From: Brevibacillus panacihumi
GTDB lineage: Bacteria; Bacillota; Bacilli; Brevibacillales; Brevibacillaceae
Length of the DNA: 64,000 bases
Assembly: GCF_003710985.1 (NCBI RefSeq)
Contig: NZ_RHHT01000019.1
Location: 18,063 to 82,062 of the forward strand
Direction: 5' to 3'
This document shows positions 1-9,709 of this stretch, one piece after another (the first letter of the stretch is position 1; each line of letters starts with the position of its first letter). A model generated the notes under the pieces. That model saw only the letters and a list, made by a program, of their open reading frames with translations. It had not been told where the DNA came from and did not search any database. A program made the translations under genes and the position numbers.

Positions 1-1
1 T

Positions 2-733
2 CTGATCGACCTGCAAAAAGTGGCGGAAGCAAAATGGTTCGTCGGCTTGCATGAGCTGTTTACACAGAACTTCAAATTCGCGGAAGTAGCAGCAGCCATC
101 GGCAACCCATCTGCTTGGATATCCGCGCTCATCATCGCTCCCGTAGCCTTCGTAACCTTGGCAGAGCACCTGGGACATCTGCTGGTGACGAGCAAGGTCA
201 TGGATCGGGATCTGATGAAAGATCCGGGCCTGCACCGCAGCTTGTTCGGGGACGGGGTTGCCACCTCCCTGGCCGCTCTCTTGGGCGGACCTCCCGCGAC
301 TACGTATGGAGAGAATATCGGAGTTCTGGCGATCACACGCGTCTACAGCAGAGTGGTGATCGGACTGGCGGCCGTTTTCGCCATCCTGTTCGCCTTCTCC
401 GGCAAAATCAACACCTTGCTGATGAGCATTCCGACTCCGGTGCTCGGCGGCGTCTCCGTCATCCTGTTCGGGATTATCGCCGCACAAGGCTTGCGGATGT
501 ATGTGGACAACAAGATCAGCTTTGAAAACAAACGCAACATGATCATCGCGGCTGTCATCCTGGTTACCGGGATCGGCGGCTTCAAAATCAGCTTTGAGGG
601 AATGGAAGGCTTCCTGAGCCATGTAGCCATCGACAACATCGCCTTCTCTACCTTCCTGGGGATCATCCTGCATCTGATCTTGCCAGGCAAGGAATCGGCG
701 ATGGGAGAAGCGAACCCATCCCAAGAAAAATAA
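2..733 (+). CDS. pyrP: uracil permease, 3' part (start lies outside window)
   Basis: C-terminal part of a nucleobase:cation symporter-2 (UraA/PyrP) permease that brings uracil across the cytoplasmic membrane. The frame is open to the left edge (codon phase begins at base 2), so the gene is cut by the window. Several hydrophobic membrane segments are visible, and the family motif TTYGENIG, part of the substrate site, follows GGPPA. The polar tail ends in SQEK. It is followed by a PyrR-type attenuator and pyrB, the order known from the B. subtilis pyr operon, which supports uracil rather than xanthine as substrate. Confidence 0.93.
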   Translation: MIDLQKVAEAKWFVGLHELFTQNFKFAEVAAAIGNPSAWISALIIAPVAFVTLAEHLGHLLVTSKVMDRDLMKDPGLHRSLFGDGVATSLAALLGGPPATTYGENIGVLAITRVYSRVVIGLAAVFAILFAFSGKINTLLMSIPTPVLGGVSVILFGIIAAQGLRMYVDNKISFENKRNMIIAAVILVTGIGGFKISFEGMEGFLSHVAIDNIAFSTFLGIILHLILPGKESAMGEANPSQEK

Positions 734-751
734 ATAAGATCAACACGTTTC

Positions 752-883
752 AGAACCTTTAACCCGGTCCCGTGAGGCTGGCAAGGCTGATGAACGCTGT
801 TTCCTCCTGTCTGCCTGCAGACAGAATCGCAGCTTCTTGTCTACGCCTGCCCACACGGCTCCGGATGACAAGAAGCTTTTTTT
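752..883 (+). promoter_or_regulatory. PyrR-dependent attenuator between pyrP and pyrB
   Basis: The 183-base gap between pyrP and pyrB holds GGTCCCGTGAGGCTGGCAAG (766-785), a close match to the PyrR RNA-binding loop (TCC, GAGG and CAAGG elements), with CCTT at about 756 able to pair with AAGG near 786. A rho-independent terminator follows at 831-883. In the B. subtilis model, UMP-bound PyrR stabilises this anti-antiterminator stem, allowing the terminator to form when pyrimidines are plentiful. Motif and layout are seen in the sequence; the mechanism is from family knowledge. Confidence 0.85.
831..883 (+). terminator. attenuator terminator upstream of pyrB
   Basis: Perfect 11-base inverted repeat AGCTTCTTGTC (831-841) / GACAAGAAGCT (867-877) followed by a run of seven T. 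It ends 33 bases before the pyrB start, so it acts as the regulated terminator of the PyrR attenuator. Confidence 0.9.
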
Positions 884-916
884 CTGGACAGAACAGATCA
901 TACGGAGGGATACACG

Positions 917-1861
917 ATGAACAAGACTCGGCACTTGATTGGCCTGTCGGATTTGAGCAAAGAACAGATGGCACACCTCTTGGAACGCGGAGAGTACTGG
1001 GCGAAGCGCCCGGGTGAGCAAGCGGAGATTCTGCGAGGCCGCTTTGTCGCCAACCTGTTTTTTGAGGCGAGTACGCGCACCCGCTTTTCCTTTGAAGTCG
1101 CGCAAAAACGTCTTGGAGCTCACGTGTTGAACTTCATACCGGAGACCTCTTCTTCTGTAAAAGGAGAGACGGTCTACGATACACTGCGCACCCTCGAAGC
1201 GATGGGGGTAGAAGCGGCAGTCATTCGCACAAAAAAGGAAGGCTTGCTTCAAGAGCTGGCTGAGACTGTGGACCTGCACCTCATCAACGCGGGAGACGGC
1301 ACGAACGAGCACCCGACGCAATGTCTGCTCGACATGCTGACGATGAAGCAGCAGTTCGGACGACTGGAAGGGCTGACAGTCGCCATCATCGGAGATTTGC
1401 GTCACAGCCGAGTGCTGGGCTCCCATCTGCACGCGCTGCCGAAAATGGGTGTGAAGCTCTTGCTCAGCGGTCCAGCTACCATGATGCCGCAACCGGCACG
1501 GATACCGGACGGCGTCAAAATCGTTGAAATCGATGAAGCAATCCAGACCGCAGACGTAGTGATGATGCTGCGTGTCCAACTGGAGCGGCATTCAGAAGCA
1601 CTTTACATCTCCAAAGAAGAGTACCACCAAAAACACGGCCTTACGCTGGAGCGGGCGAAGATGATGAAGCCAGGCGCGGTCATCATGCATCCGGCACCAG
1701 TCAATCGCGGTGTAGAGATTGATACGAACCTCGTAGAAAGCAAAACCTCACTGATTCAAAAACAAGTAACCAATGGAGTAGCAGTGCGCATGGCCGTACT
1801 GGAAACATTGCTGAAAGGGAGCGAAATGACATGGGTATCATCCTTGGCAACGGCAAACTGA
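917..1861 (+). CDS. pyrB: aspartate carbamoyltransferase catalytic subunit
   Basis: Condenses carbamoyl phosphate with L-aspartate, the committed step of pyrimidine synthesis. The 314-residue length is normal for PyrB. The carbamoyl-phosphate loop STRTR lies at about residues 52-56, SSVKGE at about 79-84, followed by GTNEHPTQ and the aspartate-domain motif HPAPVNRG near residue 257. ATG at 917 follows a GGAGGG ribosome site. No regulatory PyrI subunit gene is nearby, as usual in Bacillota. Its 3' end overlaps pyrC by 31 bases, implying translational coupling. Confidence 0.97.
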   Translation: MNKTRHLIGLSDLSKEQMAHLLERGEYWAKRPGEQAEILRGRFVANLFFEASTRTRFSFEVAQKRLGAHVLNFIPETSSSVKGETVYDTLRTLEAMGVEAAVIRTKKEGLLQELAETVDLHLINAGDGTNEHPTQCLLDMLTMKQQFGRLEGLTVAIIGDLRHSRVLGSHLHALPKMGVKLLLSGPATMMPQPARIPDGVKIVEIDEAIQTADVVMMLRVQLERHSEALYISKEEYHQKHGLTLERAKMMKPGAVIMHPAPVNRGVEIDTNLVESKTSLIQKQVTNGVAVRMAVLETLLKGSEMTWVSSLATAN

Positions 1862-3111
1862 TCAATCAAGACGGACAATTGGCACCCGTCGAAATTTTAG
1901 TGGAAGACGGACGAATTACAGCGATGGGTGAGTCCATCCCACGCGAAGGACATAAGTGGGTGGATTGCAATGGGGGCATGATCAGCGCAGGGTTGGTCGA
2001 TGTACACGTTCATTTGCGCGAGCCTGGATTTGAGCAAAAGGAAACGATTGCGACAGGTGCTGCGGCAGCAGTTCGCGGCGGATTTACAACCATCGCCTGC
2101 ATGCCCAACACCCGCCCTTCCATCGACAGCGTCGAGACGGTCACCTATATTCTCGAAAAAGCCAAAGAAGCAGGCAAGGCGCGGGTCATCCCGTATGGCG
2201 CGATTACGGTTCGCCAATTGGGGAAAGAATTGACGGATTTCGCGGCATTGAAGGAAGCGGGCATCTTCGCCCTGACCGATGACGGCGTCGGCGTACAATC
2301 GACCGCCATGATGAAAAAGGCGATGAAAGCAGCGCAGGAGCTGGGCCTCTCCATCGTAGCGCACTGCGAGGATGACGACCTGCTGATTCCGGGCAGCGCC
2401 TTGCATGACGGCGTCGTAGCAGCGCGTCACGGCTTGCCTGGCATCCCGTCCGAGTCAGAGTCCATCCATGTCGGACGCGACATTCTGCTGGCAGAGCAGA
2501 CAGGTGTTCACTACCATGTATGCCACATCAGCGCGAAAGAGTCGGTGCGTCTGGTGCGCGACGGCAAAAGAGCAGGCGTGAATGTGACCTGCGAGGTAAC
2601 CCCGCACCACCTGCTCCTGTGCGACGAGGATATTCCGGAGAACCTGGATACCAACTGGAAGATGAACCCGCCGCTGCGCTCCCGCGAGGATCGTGCAGCT
2701 CTGATCGCCGGTCTGAAGGACGGCACGATCGATATGATCGCGACCGACCACGCGCCGCACACGGCAGAGGAAAAAGCAAATGGCATCGATCGTGCCCCAT
2801 TCGGGATCGTCGGCCTGGAGACAGCCTTCCCGCTGCTCTATACCCATCTGGTCGAGACGGGTGAGATCACCCTGCAAAAACTGGTGGAGCTATTGACCGT
2901 AAAACCTGCGCAAGCCTTCGGACTGCCGTATGGCCGCCTGGAGGTAGGGGCACCGGCAGACCTGACCGTCATCGACCTGACGACGGAAAAAACGATTGAT
3001 CCCAAGACCTTTGCAAGCAAAGGAACCAATACGCCTTTTAGCGGCTGGGCATGCAAGGGCTGGCCGATTCTGACACTGGTAGACGGCAAGATCATGTACA
3101 AGGAAGCTTAA
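1831..3111 (+). CDS. pyrC: dihydroorotase
   Basis: Zinc amidohydrolase that cyclises N-carbamoyl-L-aspartate to dihydroorotate. The 426 residues match type I dihydroorotases of Bacillota. The metal motif DVHVHLREPG is at about residues 58-67, histidines follow in VAHCED and HVCHIS, and ATDHAPH carries the catalytic aspartate. The start lies inside the end of pyrB. The gap to carA (66 bases) holds only its ribosome site. Confidence 0.97.
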   Translation: MGIILGNGKLINQDGQLAPVEILVEDGRITAMGESIPREGHKWVDCNGGMISAGLVDVHVHLREPGFEQKETIATGAAAAVRGGFTTIACMPNTRPSIDSVETVTYILEKAKEAGKARVIPYGAITVRQLGKELTDFAALKEAGIFALTDDGVGVQSTAMMKKAMKAAQELGLSIVAHCEDDDLLIPGSALHDGVVAARHGLPGIPSESESIHVGRDILLAEQTGVHYHVCHISAKESVRLVRDGKRAGVNVTCEVTPHHLLLCDEDIPENLDTNWKMNPPLRSREDRAALIAGLKDGTIDMIATDHAPHTAEEKANGIDRAPFGIVGLETAFPLLYTHLVETGEITLQKLVELLTVKPAQAFGLPYGRLEVGAPADLTVIDLTTEKTIDPKTFASKGTNTPFSGWACKGWPILTLVDGKIMYKEA

Positions 3112-3177
3112 GAGAGAAAAACATCCCTGCTGACTCAACGAGATACGACAGGAGCGACTACGGAGGAGGAACGATAG

Positions 3178-4275
3178 ATGCGTGCAAGACTGATCTTGGA
3201 AGACGGAACGGAATTACTCGGCAGCGCGTTTGGCGCAACGAAGGAAACAAGCGGTGAAGTGGTGTTCAATACGGGGTTGACTGGCTACCAGGAGGTTCTG
3301 TCCGACCCATCCTACTGCGGCCAGATCGTGACCATGACCTACCCGCTGATCGGCAATTACGGAATCAACCGCGATGATTTCGAAGCGGTTCGCCCTTATA
3401 TCCACGGATTTGTCGTTCGGGAGCACAGTGAAGCACCAAGCAACTGGCGCAACACCCAAACCCTGGATGAGTTGCTGAAAGTCTACGATATTCCCGGCAT
3501 CGCTGGCGTCGATACACGGATGCTGACGAGAAAAATCCGCTACCACGGCACCTTGAAAGGGATGATTACGACAAGCGACGCCCCGCTGGCTGAGCTGGTC
3601 GCATCCTTGAACGCTACGCCGCTGATGACCGATCAGGTATCCCGCGTCTCGACCAAAAGCGTCTTCAGTTGTCCAGGCACCGGACATCGCGTAGTCTTGG
3701 TGGATTTCGGCTCCAAGCACGGCATCCTGCGCGAGCTCACCAAACGCAACTGCGACGTCGTAGTCGTGCCATACGATGTGACAGCAGATGAGATCCGCCG
3801 CATTCAGCCGGACGGCATCCTTTTGTCCAACGGCCCTGGAGATCCCAAGGACGTGCCGCAAGCCATCGAGATGATCCGCGGCATCCTGGGTGAATACCCG
3901 CTGTTCGGCATCTGCCTGGGGCACCAGTTGTTCTCCCTGGCTTCCGGCGCGGACACGATGAAGCTGAAATTCGGCCATCGCGGCGGGAACCATCCGGTGA
4001 AGGAATTGACGACCGGACGCACCTACATCACCTCCCAGAACCACAGCTACGCTGTAAAAGAAGAATCGCTCGCAGGAACCGAGCTGGAGATTACTCATAT
4101 CGCCTTGAACGACGGAACGATTGAGGGCGTGCGCAACGCAGCGAAAAACGCTTTCTCTGTCCAGTACCACCCGGAAGCGGCCCCAGGCCCTTATGATTCC
4201 GGCTATCTGTTCGACCAGTTTCTTGCCATGATGGATACCGCTAAGGAGGAGAAAACCCATGCCAAAACACGCTGA
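3178..4275 (+). CDS. carA: carbamoyl phosphate synthase small (glutaminase) subunit
   Basis: Hydrolyses glutamine and channels ammonia to CarB. The 365-residue protein has the CPSase small-chain N domain followed by a class I glutamine amidotransferase: the nucleophile cysteine is in GICLGHQ and the His-Glu pair is in QYHPEA near the C terminus. ATG at 3178 follows CGGAGGAGG. It overlaps carB by 17 bases. Its place inside the PyrR-controlled operon identifies it as the pyrimidine-linked copy (pyrAA in B. subtilis). Confidence 0.97.
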   Translation: MRARLILEDGTELLGSAFGATKETSGEVVFNTGLTGYQEVLSDPSYCGQIVTMTYPLIGNYGINRDDFEAVRPYIHGFVVREHSEAPSNWRNTQTLDELLKVYDIPGIAGVDTRMLTRKIRYHGTLKGMITTSDAPLAELVASLNATPLMTDQVSRVSTKSVFSCPGTGHRVVLVDFGSKHGILRELTKRNCDVVVVPYDVTADEIRRIQPDGILLSNGPGDPKDVPQAIEMIRGILGEYPLFGICLGHQLFSLASGADTMKLKFGHRGGNHPVKELTTGRTYITSQNHSYAVKEESLAGTELEITHIALNDGTIEGVRNAAKNAFSVQYHPEAAPGPYDSGYLFDQFLAMMDTAKEEKTHAKTR

Positions 4276-7200
4276 TCTGAAAAAAATCCTCGTGATCGGT
4301 TCCGGTCCGATCGTGATCGGGCAAGCCGCCGAATTTGACTATGCAGGTACACAAGCCTGCGAAGCTTTGAAGGAAGAAGGGATGGAGGTCGTCCTGATCA
4401 ACTCCAACCCGGCTACCATCATGACCGACACCAATATGGCGGACAAAGTCTACATCGAGCCGATCACGCCCGAGTTCGTCGCGCGAGTCATCCGCCAGGA
4501 AAAACCGGATGGACTCTTGCCGACATTGGGCGGACAAACGGGCTTGAATATGGCAGTGGCCCTGGCTGAAGCAGGCATCCTGGAGCAGGAAAATGTCAAG
4601 CTGCTCGGCACCAAGCTGGAATCGATCAAAAAGGCGGAAGACCGCGAGCTGTTCCGCGCATTGATGAACGAGCTGGGCGAGCCTGTGCCGGAATCCGTGA
4701 TCGTCAGCACCGTAGAGGAAGCCGTGGACTTTGCCAATGAGATCGGCTACCCGATCATCGTGCGTCCGGCCTATACCCTGGGCGGTACCGGCGGCGGGAT
4801 TTGCGAAGACGAGGAGAATCTGCGCGAGATCGTGGCAAGCGGGCTGAAATACTCTCCGATCACGCAATGCCTCATCGAGAAAAGCATTGCCGGAATGAAG
4901 GAAATCGAATACGAAGTGATGCGCGATGCCAACGACAATTGCATCGTCGTCTGCAACATGGAAAACATCGACCCGGTCGGGGTGCATACAGGAGACTCCA
5001 TCGTCGTGGCGCCAAGCCAAACCTTGTCGGACCGTGAGTATCAAATGCTGCGCTCCTCCGCACTGAACATCATTCGCGCACTGGGCATCGAGGGCGGCTG
5101 CAACGTACAATACGCGCTTGATCCGCACAGCTTCCAATACTACGTCATCGAGGTAAACCCGCGCGTGAGCCGTTCTTCTGCGCTGGCATCCAAAGCGACT
5201 GGCTATCCAATCGCAAAAATGGCAGCGAAGATCGCCATCGGATACACCCTGGACGAACTGAAAAATCCGGTGACAGGCCAAACCTTCGCTTGCTTCGAGC
5301 CGACGCTCGACTACGTGGTAAGCAAAATTCCGCGCTGGCCATTTGATAAATTCCAGTCTGCCAACCGCAAGCTGGGAACGCAAATGAAAGCGACCGGAGA
5401 GGTCATGGCGATCGGTCGGACCTTTGAAGAGTCGATCATGAAGGCGATCCGCTCGCTGGAGATCGGCAGCTATCATATCGAGGTCAAGGGAGCAAAAGAG
5501 ATTTCCGACGAGGTATTGTCCGCACGCCTGATCGCCGCCGATGATGAGCGCCTCTTCCTCCTGGCAGAAGCGCTGCGCCGCGGCTGGACGATCGAGCAGC
5601 TACATGAGTTAACCAAGATCGATTTGTTCTTCCTGTATAAATTCCAAAAAATGGTTAATTTTGAAGCGGTACTGGAGGAAGGCTTGACCACGGAAAAGCT
5701 GTATGAAGCCAAACGCATGGGCTTTACCGACCGCAAAATTGCCGAGCTTGCCGGACTTTCCGAAGAAGAAGTGCGCGAACAGCGCAAACAGCAGGGATTC
5801 GTGCCGGTATTCAAAATGGTGGATACGTGCGCAGCGGAATTTGAAGCACAGACACCGTACTACTACTCCAGCTACGAAGTGGAAGACGAACGTATCGAGA
5901 CAGGCAAAAAACGCGTCGTCGTCCTGGGCTCCGGTCCAATCCGCATCGGACAGGGGATCGAGTTCGACTATGCGACCGTGCACGCTGTATGGGCGTTGAA
6001 AGAAGCCGGATACGAAGCGGTCATCATCAACAACAACCCGGAGACAGTCTCGACTGACTTCAACACCTCCGACCGTCTGTACTTCGAGCCGCTGTACATC
6101 GAAGACGTCATGAACATTCTCGACGTAGAAAAGCCAGAAGGCGTCATCGTCCAGTTCGGCGGACAAACCGCGATCAACCTGGCAGACAAGCTGGCAGCAC
6201 GCGGCATCAAGATTCTTGGCACCAGCCTCGAAAATATCGACGCAGCCGAGAACCGCGAGAAGTTTGAAGCGCTTCTGCGCGGCCTGGAGATCGCACAGCC
6301 GCCAGGAAAAACCGTCACATCGGTGGAAGAAGCAGTCGTAGCGGCAGAAGGACTTGGCTTCCCGGTACTGGTACGCCCATCCTACGTACTGGGTGGACGC
6401 GCGATGGAAATCGTCTACAATCAGCCTGAGCTGCTGGAATACATGGAAAAAGCGGTAAAAATCAATCCGGAGCATCCGGTGCTCGTAGACCGCTACATGG
6501 TCGGGATCGAGGCAGAGGTAGATGCGATCTGCGACGGCGAAAACGTCCTGATTCCGGGCATCATGGAGCATATCGAGCGGGCAGGGGTCCACTCCGGCGA
6601 CTCGATCGCGGTATATCCGCCACAATCCCTGTCCCAAGAAATCAAGGATGAACTGATCGACATGACGACGAAGCTGGCACGCGCGCTGCAAATCAAGGGC
6701 TTGCTCAACATCCAGTTTGTCATTTATAACAATCGTCCGTATGTGATCGAAGTGAATCCGCGCTCTTCCCGCACCGTGCCTTTCCTCTCCAAAGTGACAG
6801 GAATTCCGATGGCAAACATCGCGACGAAGGCGATCCTCGGACACTCGATCGTGGAACAAGGCTTCACGCCGGGCTATCACCCAGAAGAAGAAATGGTATC
6901 GGTCAAAGTGCCGGTCTTCTCCTTCGCCAAGCTGCGCCGCGTAGACATCACACTCGGTCCGGAAATGAAATCGACAGGTGAAGTCATGGGACGCGAAAGC
7001 ACATTGGCAAAAGCGCTGTACAAAGGGTTGGTCGCCGCAGGGATGAACATTCCGACGCAAGGCACCTTGCTCGTCACCGTCGCAGACAAAGACAAGGAAG
7101 AGGCGCTGTCCATCGTCAAACGCTTCCGCAAGCTCGGCTTCAAGCTGCTGGCCACTTCCGGCACAGCCGATTACCTGGAGCAGGCAGGCCTGCCTGTCAC

Positions 7201-7471
7201 CCGTGTCAACAAATTGTCTGAAGGCACGCCAAATCTGCTGGACATGATTCACACGGGGGAAGCCAACATCGTGCTGAACACCTTGACCAAAGGAAAAACA
7301 CCGCAGCGTGACGGATTCCGCATCCGCCGGGAAGCTGTCGAGAACGGAGCCGTGTGCCTTACTTCACTCGATACGGCGACAGCTCTCCTGCATGTGCTGG
7401 AGACAATCACCTTCTCGACAGAGGCGATGCCAACACAGCGCGCAGGTGCGAAGGTTACCGTAACGGTATAA
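4259..7471 (+). CDS. carB: carbamoyl phosphate synthase large subunit
   Basis: Makes carbamoyl phosphate from bicarbonate, ammonia and two ATP. At 1070 residues it is full length. It has the expected internal duplication: [15 protein letters not shown] near residue 15 and [15 protein letters not shown] near residue 560 begin the two synthetase halves, each followed by an ATP-grasp domain with EVNPR(V/S)SR motifs. The last about 130 residues form the MGS-like allosteric domain (TSGTADYLE), where UMP or PRPP would bind. The start follows AAGGAGG inside the end of carA. Confidence 0.98.
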   Translation: MPKHADLKKILVIGSGPIVIGQAAEFDYAGTQACEALKEEGMEVVLINSNPATIMTDTNMADKVYIEPITPEFVARVIRQEKPDGLLPTLGGQTGLNMAVALAEAGILEQENVKLLGTKLESIKKAEDRELFRALMNELGEPVPESVIVSTVEEAVDFANEIGYPIIVRPAYTLGGTGGGICEDEENLREIVASGLKYSPITQCLIEKSIAGMKEIEYEVMRDANDNCIVVCNMENIDPVGVHTGDSIVVAPSQTLSDREYQMLRSSALNIIRALGIEGGCNVQYALDPHSFQYYVIEVNPRVSRSSALASKATGYPIAKMAAKIAIGYTLDELKNPVTGQTFACFEPTLDYVVSKIPRWPFDKFQSANRKLGTQMKATGEVMAIGRTFEESIMKAIRSLEIGSYHIEVKGAKEISDEVLSARLIAADDERLFLLAEALRRGWTIEQLHELTKIDLFFLYKFQKMVNFEAVLEEGLTTEKLYEAKRMGFTDRKIAELAGLSEEEVREQRKQQGFVPVFKMVDTCAAEFEAQTPYYYSSYEVEDERIETGKKRVVVLGSGPIRIGQGIEFDYATVHAVWALKEAGYEAVIINNNPETVSTDFNTSDRLYFEPLYIEDVMNILDVEKPEGVIVQFGGQTAINLADKLAARGIKILGTSLENIDAAENREKFEALLRGLEIAQPPGKTVTSVEEAVVAAEGLGFPVLVRPSYVLGGRAMEIVYNQPELLEYMEKAVKINPEHPVLVDRYMVGIEAEVDAICDGENVLIPGIMEHIERAGVHSGDSIAVYPPQSLSQEIKDELIDMTTKLARALQIKGLLNIQFVIYNNRPYVIEVNPRSSRTVPFLSKVTGIPMANIATKAILGHSIVEQGFTPGYHPEEEMVSVKVPVFSFAKLRRVDITLGPEMKSTGEVMGRESTLAKALYKGLVAAGMNIPTQGTLLVTVADKDKEEALSIVKRFRKLGFKLLATSGTADYLEQAGLPVTRVNKLSEGTPNLLDMIHTGEANIVLNTLTKGKTPQRDGFRIRREAVENGAVCLTSLDTATALLHVLETITFSTEAMPTQRAGAKVTVTV

Positions 7472-7526
7472 GAAAAGCAGTGTCAGATAGAGAAAACCAG
7501 ACTGGAGATCAAAGGGGAGAGGCAGT

Positions 7527-8264
7527 GTGAAACCGGAAACCATCGATATTCGTGAGCGCATGATCGTTGCGCTCGACTTTTCTACACTGGAAGAGGTCAA
7601 GCAATGCCTGGCTTCTTTGAAGGGACATGTACGCTACGTAAAGGTCGGCATGGAGCTGACCTATGCTGAAGGACCAGCCGTGTTTCATTACCTGAAGGAG
7701 CTGGGACTAAAGGTCTTCGTCGACCTGAAGGTACACGACATTCCCAATACGGCAAAAGGAGCCATGCGCAGCCTTGCACGGCACGGCGTGGACATGGTGA
7801 ATGTGCACGCGGCCGGCGGCGTTGCGATGATGCAAGCGGCACGCGAAGGATTGGAGCAGGGAACAGCGGCGGGTGCTGCTGCTCCCTTGCTGATCGGCGT
7901 CACGATGCTGACATCTACCGGGAAGCAGACGATGAACGACGAATTGGCAATTGCAGGCGACGTCGAGGATGTCGTCCTTCACTACGCGAAAATGACCAAG
8001 CAAGCGGGTCTGGATGGCGTCGTCGCTTCTCCGCTGGAGGTCCCTGTGATCAAAAAAGCGTTGGGAGAATCCTTTGTTACCGTTACCCCGGGGATTCGTC
8101 CGCTGGGCGCCGACCAAGGCGACCAGACACGGATCACCACACCGGAGCAGGCATTTAGGCTCGGCAGCGACTATCTCGTGATCGGCCGGGCCGTCACCGC
8201 AGCGAAAGACCCGTCAGCCGCTTGGGAGAGCATCGTGCAAGCGGTCGAGGCGGACCGCAGCTAA
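7527..8264 (+). CDS. pyrF: orotidine 5'-phosphate decarboxylase
   Basis: Decarboxylates OMP to UMP. The 245-residue TIM barrel carries the catalytic motif DLKVHDIPNT at about residues 69-78, and the phosphate-binding segment TPGIRP and VIGRAVT near the C terminus. GTG at 7527 follows AAAGGGGAG with good spacing. It lies 55 bases after carB with no intervening gene, so pyrK and pyrD are absent from their B. subtilis position. Confidence 0.96.
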   Translation: MKPETIDIRERMIVALDFSTLEEVKQCLASLKGHVRYVKVGMELTYAEGPAVFHYLKELGLKVFVDLKVHDIPNTAKGAMRSLARHGVDMVNVHAAGGVAMMQAAREGLEQGTAAGAAAPLLIGVTMLTSTGKQTMNDELAIAGDVEDVVLHYAKMTKQAGLDGVVASPLEVPVIKKALGESFVTVTPGIRPLGADQGDQTRITTPEQAFRLGSDYLVIGRAVTAAKDPSAAWESIVQAVEADRS

Positions 8265-8320
8265 ATCCGCTCATATACGAGCTACTACAACCCCATCTGG
8301 AAAAGAGAGGACATGATAGC

Positions 8321-8950
8321 ATGACGAAGGCGAAAGAAATCGCGAGCAGCTTGCTTGCCATCGGCGCAGTCCATCTGCGCCCTGATCAACCCTTTACCTG
8401 GACATCCGGCATCAAATCGCCGATCTACTGTGACAATCGGATCACCATGTCCTATCCGTCCGTTCGCCGCCAGATCGCACAGGCATTTGCCGAACTGATT
8501 CGCGAAAAGTATCCTGAAGCACAGGTCGTAGCGGGAACAGCGACAGCAGGGATTCCTCACGCTGCCTGGGTGGCGGAGCTGTTGGATCTGCCGATGATCT
8601 ACGTACGTGATAAAGCAAAAGGCCACGGCCGCCAGAATCAGATCGAAGGAGCGCTGGCTGCAGGGCAAAAGGTGGTTGTGATCGAGGATCTGATTTCCAC
8701 GGGCGGCAGCTCGCTCAAAGCAGCGCAGGCCGTGCAGGCGGAAGGGGGCGAAGTTCTCGGAGTCGCCGCGATCTTCAGCTATCAGTTCCCGGATGCCGAA
8801 GCCTTGTTCGCTAATGCAGGAATTCCGTGCACGACCATTTCCCATTACACGGCATTGCTGGAAGCAGCGAGGGAGCAGGGTACGATCACTGCCGAACAGG
8901 AAACGCTGCTCGGAGAATGGCGCAAAGCACCAAAAACGTTTTTTGCTTAA
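8321..8950 (+). CDS. pyrE: orotate phosphoribosyltransferase
   Basis: Transfers phosphoribosyl from PRPP to orotate, giving OMP. The ATG at 8321 gives 209 residues, the family size, and follows AAGAGAGGACATG; upstream in-frame codons show no family similarity. The PRPP motif VVVIEDLISTGGSS is at about residues 116-129, and the catalytic loop has RDKAKGHGR. It is the last gene of the pyr operon; a strong terminator follows at once. Confidence 0.96.
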   Translation: MTKAKEIASSLLAIGAVHLRPDQPFTWTSGIKSPIYCDNRITMSYPSVRRQIAQAFAELIREKYPEAQVVAGTATAGIPHAAWVAELLDLPMIYVRDKAKGHGRQNQIEGALAAGQKVVVIEDLISTGGSSLKAAQAVQAEGGEVLGVAAIFSYQFPDAEALFANAGIPCTTISHYTALLEAAREQGTITAEQETLLGEWRKAPKTFFA

Positions 8951-8958
8951 ACATAATG

Positions 8959-8997
8959 AGAGTGAAAGTGGTCGAATTGCCGCTTTCACTCTTTTTT
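8959..8997 (+). terminator. pyr operon terminator
   Basis: AGAGTGAAAG (8959-8968) pairs with CTTTCACTCT (8983-8992) and is followed by six T. It closes the pyr operon nine bases after the pyrE stop. Confidence 0.92.
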
Positions 8998-9039
8998 CAT
9001 TCCAAATGGGCGTATAAAATATGTAAGGCTGGAATTTAT

Positions 9040-9069
9040 TTGGAGACTATTTCGTACCTTTAGTATATT
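9040..9069 (+). promoter_or_regulatory. sigma-A-like promoter for the 9117 gene
   Basis: TTGGAG (9040-9045), an 18-base spacer and TATATT (9064-9069) lie between the pyr terminator and the small membrane protein gene, so that gene is probably its own transcription unit. Confidence 0.5.
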
Positions 9070-9116
9070 TTAAAACGAATAGGCTTCATTTCTTAATCGA
9101 GAAGGGAGAATGTTAT

Positions 9117-9569
9117 TTGAGTATAAAAAATGAGAAACATATGAAGTCAGAAAAAGTTGATAAAATGTATTTGACTAAAGGATGGGGCTATGTAGCAGCT
9201 TTTGCTCTGTTGCCGTATGCGATTTTAAAATCGCTTTGGGCATGGGGATCAACGGTGGGACTTACAACAAATCAAGCTGTACAAGATGTAGCAGGGTTTG
9301 GTGATGCGTTAAAGGAAGGATCTGCTTTTCTATATACGTTCTATGCCATTGGAATCGACTTCACAGCTGTCTTGGCGATACTGGCATCATTATTTGCTTT
9401 AGCTCTCGTGACCTCTTGGGGGGAGAAAATGCCAAGATGGCTTTTGATCATTGCAGGATGGTCAGTTGGGGTCATAACAGTTCTTATTAGCTTCTTGACA
9501 GCCCTTCAATTTATGGGAGTGCTTCCGAAAGGATATACCGAAGGGTTTGCCATTGAGTGCTTATCTTAG
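9117..9569 (+). CDS. hypothetical three-helix membrane protein
   Basis: Not recognised. It has 150 residues from a TTG start at 9117, chosen because GAAGGGAGA sits about eight bases upstream; an ATG nine codons inside is the alternative. A basic N-terminal tail precedes three hydrophobic segments at about residues 23-42, 72-98 and 105-128. The C terminus ends abruptly after a short polar stretch, so a 3' truncation is possible. Base composition is clearly more AT-rich than the pyr operon, which suggests acquisition from elsewhere. It has its own promoter and is followed by a terminator. Confidence 0.65.
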   Translation: MSIKNEKHMKSEKVDKMYLTKGWGYVAAFALLPYAILKSLWAWGSTVGLTTNQAVQDVAGFGDALKEGSAFLYTFYAIGIDFTAVLAILASLFALALVTSWGEKMPRWLLIIAGWSVGVITVLISFLTALQFMGVLPKGYTEGFAIECLS

Positions 9570-9641
9570 TGTCCTTTGGTGTTCCGGAACAACTTTCAAC
9601 CATCTGGCGCATTTGCTGAATAAAGAGCTTCAGCTTGTAAG

Positions 9642-9682
9642 AAACCCAGCTAATCTTCTTTTACGAAAGTAGCTGGGTTTTA
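9642..9682. terminator. bidirectional terminator between convergent genes
   Basis: AAACCCAGCTA (9643-9652) pairs with TAGCTGGGTTT (9670-9680), with T-rich flank on the plus side and A-rich flank on the other. It lies between the 9117 gene and the convergent transporter gene. Confidence 0.75.
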
Positions 9683-9709
9683 TAGGTAGGACATGCCCTC
9701 GTCATTTCA

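Noticed and set aside
5609..7252. 547-codon open frame antisense to carB
   Set aside because: A shadow of codon bias in a GC-rich gene; no motif and no ribosome site. Similar antisense frames over priA, carA and recG were dropped for the same reason.
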